NCBI RefSeq assembly: GCF_021917145.1
Contig: NC_061078.1
Coordinates: 683,149 to 747,148 of the forward strand
Length of the DNA: 64,000 nt
Direction: 5' to 3'
Origin: Hypomesus transpacificus
Lineage: Eukaryota > Chordata > Actinopteri > Osmeriformes > Osmeridae
Positions 58,066 to 64,000 of the stretch are shown here, one piece after another (position 1 is the first letter of the stretch; each line of letters starts with the position of its first letter). The notes below the pieces were generated by a model. It did not search any database. It saw only the letters and a program-made list of their open reading frames with translations, and had not been told where the DNA came from. The position numbers and the translations under genes are program-made.

Positions 58066-59281
58066 CTCTCTCTCGACCGATCCGGGGATCTCAGCTAGGA
58101 TTGAGGCCTGCCTCGCAGACATCTCCGCCTGGATGACCGAGCACCACCTCCAGCTGAACCTTGCCAAAACAGAACTTCTCATCATCCCGGCCAAACCCTC
58201 CATCTCCCACGACCTCTCAATCACCCTGGGATCTGCGACAGTGACCCCTGCATCCTCTGCCAGGAACCTTGGGGTTACCATGGATGATGAGCTCTCGCTC
58301 ACGGCCCACATTGCTGCGATCTCCCGGTCGTATAGATTCACCCTCTACAAGATCAGGAGATACTGTCTGAGCACTCCACCCAGCTGCTTGTCCAAGCACT
58401 TGTCCTCTCCAAGTTGGACTACTGCAACTCGCTGCTCGCCGGTCTCCCGGCATGCGCAACCCACCCTCTTCAGAGGATTCAGAATGCGGCGGCCCGTCTG
58501 GTCTTCAATCTACCCAGACGCTCCCATGTTACCCCGCTCCTCATCTCCCTCCACTGGCTTCCCATCACGGCCCATATCAGACTCAAGACCCTGATACTGA
58601 ACTTCCGAGCGGTGAACGGGACTGCACCCGACTACATCAAGTCTCTCCTGCAGCCTTACACCCCCACCCGCCACCTATGGTCTTCTTCTGACAACCGCCT
58701 GGTGGTCCACCACTCAAGACCGCCCGGTCCCAACACAAGCTCTTCTCCTGTCTGGCCCCCCAATGGTGGAACCAGCTCCCCACCTCCATCAGAGACACAG
58801 ACTGTCTCTCCACCTTCAAGAGAAGGCTCAAGACGCACTTGTTCAGGGAGTACAACGGTACTTAGGAATGGTTTGCTGAACCCAATGCTAGTTTCCTCAA
58901 GGATCACAATGACTCTTGCTTAGAGACTTGTTGCTCTTGTTGGTTAATGGTAACTGATTTAAACAGTTGTATTTGCTGCAAAATATTCCATTTTAGTTAA
59001 TCAATCTTATTTATTTTATTTTTTTACTGTTGCTTGCTTTTCTACAGGTACACTTGCACTTAGCGGTTCATGTTGTTTAATTGTAACTTGCTCAACTACA
59101 TGCTCTTATGGTTCTTCCCTTTGGCACTTATTTTTTGGTTGTTCACAATGTGTGCTTCTTGTTTTGGCTACCCGCAATGCTTTGTGGCTATCTTGTTGTT
59201 ATGATCAGTGACCTATGCACCTTTGTAAAGCTCTCTCTTGGAAGTCGCTTTGGATAAAAGCGTCTGCTAAATGAGTAAATG
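58066..59281 (+). mobile_element. L2-like LINE, 5'-truncated, broken reverse transcriptase
   Basis: A degenerate C-terminal reverse-transcriptase segment spans two frames: WMTEHHLQLNLAKTELLIIP and NLGVTMDDELSLTAHIAAIS (58133 frame), then LDYCNSLLAGLPACATHPLQ and RIQNAAARLVF, LHWLP (58414 frame). At least one frameshift separates them near 58370. The 3' end is TCGCTTTGGATAAAAGCG then TCTGCTAAATG. It shares its 3' tail with the fragment at 3937-4316. Non-functional remnant in a mief2 5' intron. Confidence 0.9.
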
Positions 59282-59418
59282 TGTGTGTTTCTAGCTGTGT
59301 CCACCTATGTGTCCCAGAAATTCAACCAATCAGAGGAGAGGAGAGTAGAATAAGCTCCAAAATGCTTGTCTCAATGCTGCTGTGTATATCCACAGGCTGA
59401 CCTCTGAACCAGGAAGTG

Positions 59419-61626
59419 ATGGACTTCCGTGGTGGCAGGAGGCGGGGCGAGGACAGCATTGCCATGGTGATAGACTTCCTGCTGGCCAATGCCCGGCTGG
59501 TGCTGGGAGTGGGTGGAGCCGCCATCCTGGGGATCGCTACGCTGGCTGTCAAACGGGTGTGTGTGTGTGTATATAAAGTGTGTCCGTGTATATATATAAA
59601 GTGTGTGCGTAACCTATATATGTGTGTGTGTGTACAATGTGTGTGTGTGTGCAGCTCATAGAGCGTGCAGGCAGTGCAGCAGAGGATGAGAAGGTGGAGC
59701 AGAAGATGACAGAGAGTTGGGAGGAGCTTAGCTTAGGCCCCACCCCCTCCAGAAAGAGTCTGGAAGACGTGGTCCTGAAGCATGTCTCCACGGCAACCAG
59801 GCAGCAGAAAGGTACAGAGAATACCTCCCTCTCTTCCTTCTCTCTTCCCCTTTTTCTTTTCCCCCCTCTCTCTCTCCTCTCTTCCCCTCTCTCTTTCCCC
59901 TCTCTCTCCTCTCTTCCTTCTCTCTTTCCCTCTCTGTTTTGCCCTCTTCCTCTTTCCTGTTTAAACCTCGCTTCCTTGTCTGTCTGTGTGTGTCCCCCTC
60001 CCTCCAGGATACCTGTGCCAGCAGCAGAAGTCCATCTTGGAGTGTGTGACCCCACCCGGCCAGGATGAGCTGGGGACTAAACTCAGTAGAATGCAGTTGT
60101 GTGCTCCCCTGTCTCTGCAGGTAGGATACCGAGGGAGGGAGGGATGACTATAAAAATGAGCTCTGTATACCTTGTGTTTGTGTGTGTACCTGCCTGTGTG
60201 TGTACCTGCCTGTGTGTGTGTGTGTGCAGGAGCGGCTGCAGCAGTACTACAGCAGCAGGGTAGTGGTGAGTCCAGAGGAGGTGCTGTGGGCCCAGCGTCT
60301 GTGTGTGGACATCTGCACAGAGATCCAGGGCTTCCTGCTGTCCACACACCCAGACATGCCCCTGGGGGAGTTCAGCCTGGGGGGGGCCCTGCTAGACGAC
60401 TTGGAGGTACACACACACACACACACGCATGACCTGGAGGTACACACACACACACACACGACCTGGAGGTACACACACACACACACACGACCTGGAGGTA
60501 CACACACACACACATGACCTGGAGGGCTCTGCTTGTCTTTGAGATCCTGTCATCACCAAACTGGCTGTAGTTTGATGTGCGTGGTGTGTGTGCAGGCGGT
60601 GCGTGTGGACCATGTGTGTGTGCTGGTGCCGCTGCGTGTGGAAGCCGGGCTGTGGAGCCTGGTTCCTGGGGAGCAGACTCTTCTCAAACAGCCCCTCTCC
60701 TGGATGGTCCGCCGCACCAACCTGGAGTACTTCCCCCGGGGACGCAGTTACTGGGACAGGTACACACACACACACACACACATACACACTGGTACATACA
60801 CGCAGGTACACCCATATACACACACACAGGTACACACATAAACACACTCTGGGAAATGTCCACCCCCTCCCCTCCAGGTTCCTGGTGGGCGGGTACCTGT
60901 CGTCGGAGGCGCTAGTAAACATGCTCAGTAAGGTTGTGATGGAGACCATGAACTGGCCGTCTCTTAGCAACAGTCTGGACTGCCTGGTGCGGCCGGTGCT
61001 GGGGGGCCCAGAGCTCAAGCTGGAGGTCAGGTAGGGGGGTGTGTGTGGAATGTATATATCTAGTGTATAGTGTGTGTATGTAGTGTTCTGTTCTCTAACC
61101 CTCCCCTCCTGTCCCCAGCCCTGCCCCAGGCTGCTGCGTGTCGGGGGGAGGGGAGCCCCTGTTCGTGTCCCTGCTGCCGGTGCTGAGGCAGGATGACGTG
61201 GTGCTGTGTGCCCAGCCGGGGCTCACCCTGCCCTGGCCGTCCGCCTGGCGCCTGTCCCTCTACCCCTGGGAGACCCAGCGGCTGGCGCAGCTCGACGGCC
61301 AGGATGCAGGCGTCCGCGGCCGACTGCTGAAGACCCTGAAGGCCGTGTGCAGGCTGAACCCCATCCTGCGGCCCCTGACCTCCGCCCCACTGGCCAACCT
61401 CATCCTGCACCTCAGCGACAAGGAGCCTGATTGGTCGGTGGGGGCTCTGGAGGGGCGGTTCCGGCAGTGTGTGGAGGAGCTGATTGGCTACCTGGAGCAG
61501 GGGGCGGTGCCCAGCTACTTCAAGGCGGGGGTGAACGTTCTGGGAGGCGTGTCGGAGGAGCAGGTGGATCAGATGGGCTTCTTACTGTACTGTGCTTTGT
61601 CTGACCCTGGCATCCTGCTTATCTGA
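59419..61626 (+). CDS. mief2: Mitochondrial dynamics protein MID49 (MIEF2)
   Basis: Outer-mitochondrial-membrane adaptor that recruits the dynamin DRP1 for fission. Exons 59419-59556 (5' UTR from 59396), 59655-59811, 60008-60120, 60230-60406, 60596-60759, 60878-61030, 61119-61626: 1,410 bp, 469 aa (human 454), all phases consistent. One N-terminal membrane anchor lies at about residues 27-44 (LVLGVGGAAILGIATLAV), followed by the nucleotidyltransferase-like cytosolic domain with GLWSLVPGEQ, RRTNLEYFPRG, RFLVGGYLSSE and LNPILRPLT. The Met at 59419 follows the exon acceptor closely and matches the family start (MDF.. DFLLANARLVLG). MIEF1 is the alternative, but SMCR8 and ALKBH5 as neighbours, with the short N-terminus, favour MIEF2. 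No break is seen. Confidence 0.94.
60407..60525 (+). repeat. Extra copies of a mief2 exon end plus donor
   Basis: The exon ends GACTTGGAG|GTACACACAC (60406). Three further GACCTGGAG|GTACACAC copies follow at about 30-bp spacing, and a fourth GACCTGGAG lacks the donor. Same pattern as in myo15a. Confidence 0.93.
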
Positions 61627-62334
61627 CACACACACACACACCCTACACACACACGCTATACACACACCAAACACTCTATACACACATCATACACACACAC
61701 TATACACATACACACCACTGTGCCCTGTCTCACCCTGGGATCCTGCTCCTATAAGATCCTGCTACTCTGACACACCAGTTTTATATATATATATATATAC
61801 ATACACACATTCAAATCATATCCTCTCGCTCATACACCTACACACTCCAAAGCCTTATACACAGTACACACACACCTACAAACACACACACATACTTACA
61901 TTCACCTACAAACAAACAAAACAAACATGATTGTGCTTTTACAGAACTGATCAATATAATTATGATATTTCTACCAGATCAAGCAATAGGTGTGTGTGAT
62001 TGTGGGGGGTGAGTGAGATAAGCCAGAAGAATGTTGCCATAGAAACAGGATAAGCTCATTGATATGTTATGGTTTCTTTTTCCTTATGGAATTCTGAGTG
62101 TGTTAGTGACAGCAGTGTGTGTGTGTGTGTGTGTGTGTGGGGGTGTGTATGAGCGTGATGGTGTGTGTGTCACATGCCTCTGTCTCCACACCCACACACA
62201 GCGGATCCTCAGTGGTCAGCACACACAGCTCATCTACATATTACCCAGGGGGCCTTGCTGCTGGACTGCTGTGTTCTTAGTTGTAACTGCCTGCCGTTGA
62301 GCTGCTGATCCTTCTGAGACCTACTGAGGGAAAG

Positions 62335-62665
62335 ACTGACTGAATGAGGGAGTTACTGACTGACTGACTGACTGACTGAGGGAGTGACTGACTGACTGAG
62401 GGAGTGACTGAGGGAGTGACTGAGGGAGGGAGTGACTGAGGGAGGGAGGGACTGAGGGAGGGAGGGAGTGAGGGAGGGAGTGACTGAGGGAGTGACTGAC
62501 TGACTGAGTGACTGACTGACTGAGTGACTGAGGGAGGGAGTGACTGACTGACTGAGTGACTGAGGGAGGGAGTGACTGACTGACTGAGTGACTGAGGGAG
62601 TGACTGACTGACTGAGTGACTGAGGGAGGGAGTGACTGACTGACTGAGGGAGGGAGTGAGTGAGT
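62335..62665. repeat. (GACT)n/(GAGG)n tetranucleotide array
   Basis: About 330 bp of [24 protein letters not shown] tetramers in the mief2 3' UTR. The rest of 61627-62335 is CA-rich, including a (TA)n at about 61785; no gene is seen. Confidence 0.94.
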
Positions 62666-62715
62666 GTGCTACATGAATGTATGATTCTAAAGTTAATGTT
62701 GATTATAAAGTGACA

Positions 62716-62721
62716 AATAAA
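62716..62721 (+). terminator. Polyadenylation signal of mief2
   Basis: AATAAA in GACAAATAAAGAGTC about 1.09 kb after the mief2 stop, followed by GT-rich sequence. A good candidate for the 3' end of mief2. Confidence 0.6.
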
Positions 62722-62994
62722 GAGTCTGTGCTTCTATAAACGAGTCTGACTGTCAGTTTTAACCTGTCCTGATCATGGGGCTGTAAAACTACAACTTAAA
62801 ACAATTTCTTCTTGAACTCCACTTCCCAGAGAACACCAAATAAGACATTTATTTATTTAGTTCTACCCACCACCGCCCACTCGAGAAATGCGTTCATAAA
62901 TATAAGGTATCTGGTGTTGTTGTGTGGACCGCCAGTCACTACCAGATCCACGGAGAAAGAATGCGCCTGGACGGTTCCTCGCGGGTCACTGGCA

Positions 62995-63119
62995 GTCATG
63001 TGACTGTGCCATGTCGTTATGGAGTCCTTTTGCAGCTCCGGTGCACCGACAGATCGTCTGACCGGCTCGATGTGTCCGGGAGAGGCTACAAACCAGGGAT
63101 AAAGGTCGACCACGTGACT
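62995..63119 (+). promoter_or_regulatory. Two CLEAR/M-box-like E-boxes upstream of smcr8
   Basis: GTCATGTGAC (62995-63004) and CCACGTGAC (63110-63118) resemble the GTCACGTGAC site bound by TFEB/MITF factors, one mismatch each. They lie about 530-650 bases upstream of the smcr8 start. Inference from motif only. Confidence 0.4.
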
Positions 63120-63644
63120 CGGCGTGACTTCCGAAAGACAACTTCCCTCCAACCACCCGCGAGTGGTCGCTCTGAAGTGTCGGTGTTCCAACAGAGGAGT
63201 TGTTTGTTTACAGCGTTCCCGCCGCACAACGGATCCTTGTTGACGTTAGAAGACCCGGTAAGTTACTGACACGTCTCGGGCGGAAGTTAGTTTTTAGAAA
63301 CGCCGTTGACCTGCTTAGTGTGACCAACATGCCACAGGCTTCACGGAGAAGTGAAACTGACACTGGTCTGTTTGAGTTTGTGTTGTTCCAACTGCGCAAC
63401 AAATTTGACGTTCGCTCTCCGGTGCAAACGCTGACTCACTCACTGGGCTCGAGACCCGCCGAGGTCACAGGGGCATGAGAACGTGCAAGTTTGACGGAGA
63501 TATCTTCACTGAGTTCTGAAGATATAAAGTCCATACCGGACTCCTGAGTTTACAGACTGCTTTCCCCTCTGCACCGGGAGAAGATATAACCGGAGGGCAT
63601 TGTTCCAGTTAGCAGATCAGTAAAACGGTCAGATCAGCGGGATT

Positions 63645-63839
63645 ATGATCGGTTCTCCCGACCTGTTGGCGTTCACCGGCGCTGAGGGCTTCGGCGAGGC
63701 GAGGGAGCGCGCGGGCGAGTTGCAGGGGGTCCCTGAGGAGCTGTCAGTCCCACTGCTGCCCCGCGCGCACCCCTGGGCCGCCACCTCCTCCGCCCTCTTC
63801 CTCCGGGACTTCATACTGGTGGCAGAGTTCTCTGAACAG
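63645..63839 (+). CDS. smcr8: SMCR8 first coding exon (3' partial)
   Basis: SMCR8 is a DENN-type subunit of the C9orf72-SMCR8-WDR41 complex acting in autophagy and lysosome regulation. The 65 codons seen begin MIGSPDLLAFTGAEGF and contain EELSVPLLPRAHPW and LRDFILVAEFSEQ, which correspond to the start of the human protein (VPLFP, RDFILISEFSEQVG). After GAACAG the sequence becomes GTAGGG and a G-rich minisatellite, read as a donor at 63840 in phase 0. Human SMCR8 has no intron here as far as I recall, so this intron, or a repeat insertion, is unusual. The remainder lies beyond the window. Confidence 0.88.
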
Positions 63840-64000
63840 GTAGGGAGGGGGGGGGGAGAACAGGGAGGGGGGGGAGATTGAGAACAGGGAGGGGGGAACA
63901 GGGAGGGGGGGGGGGAGATTGAGAACAGGGAGGGGGGAACAGGGAGGGGAGGAACAGGGAGGGGGGGGGGAGATTGAGAACAGGGAGGGGGGAACAGGGA
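63840..64000. repeat. GGGGGGAACAGGGAGG minisatellite
   Basis: G-rich 14-30-bp units with AACAGGGAGGGGGG and AGATTGAG interspersed, beginning at the smcr8 exon edge. The unit AACAGGGAGG resembles the exon end GAACAG|GTAGGGAGG. Confidence 0.9.

Noticed and set aside
58066..59281. An active LINE
   Set aside because: 5'-truncated, frameshifted, and lacks the endonuclease part.
62853..63402. First exon of a divergent top3a on the minus strand, expected from human gene order
   Set aside because: The minus-strand frames show none of the topoisomerase III start motifs I would expect (for example AEKNDAAK).

Overview
The window looks like teleost fish nuclear DNA. Introns obey GT-AG, exons are small, CA/TG microsatellites and minisatellites are very dense, and the interspersed repeats are fish-type (L2-like LINE tails, a tRNA-derived SINE with an L2-like 3' tail, hAT DNA transposons with 8-bp target duplications). 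The species cannot be fixed from sequence alone; an osmeriform (smelt-like) fish is only a guess.

Layout: (1) 93-9445, plus strand: the 3' part of a T-type calcium channel gene (cacna1h-like), from domain III S3/S4 to the stop, interrupted by a 100-N assembly gap that removes the domain III pore, IIIS6 and IVS1-S2. (2) 10895-13895, minus strand: a complete four-exon synaptogyrin-3-like gene, tail-to-tail with the channel. (3) 16730-51911, plus strand: a complete unconventional myosin-XVa gene (myo15a), which I could follow exon by exon through 72 coding exons. It has a very long, repeat-built N-terminal extension, the motor, IQ motifs, MyTH4, proline-rich linker, FERM-like region, SH3, second MyTH4, FERM and a C-terminal PDZ ligand. 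The model is about 4,570 aa once three single-base frame breaks are allowed for. (4) 53828-55204, plus: alkbh5 (m6A RNA demethylase, 365 aa, 4 exons). (5) 59419-61626, plus: mief2 (mitochondrial fission adaptor, 469 aa, 7 coding exons). (6) 63645 to the right edge, plus: the first coding exon of smcr8.

The genes are not an operon and share no single pathway. They form a conserved synteny block. In human, MYO15A-ALKBH5-MIEF2-SMCR8 lie together on 17p11.2, while CACNA1H and SYNGR3 lie on 16p13.3. Here the two groups are directly joined.

The most striking unexplained structure is a recurring one. At least a dozen intronic tandem repeats in cacna1h, myo15a and mief2 are built from an exon edge together with its splice site, so introns carry arrays of extra donor or acceptor sites next to the real one. 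In one stretch of the myosin motor (28859-29736) two successive introns are multiples of three and free of stops in the myosin frame, so their retention, or use of the 21-bp-spaced donors, would keep the frame.
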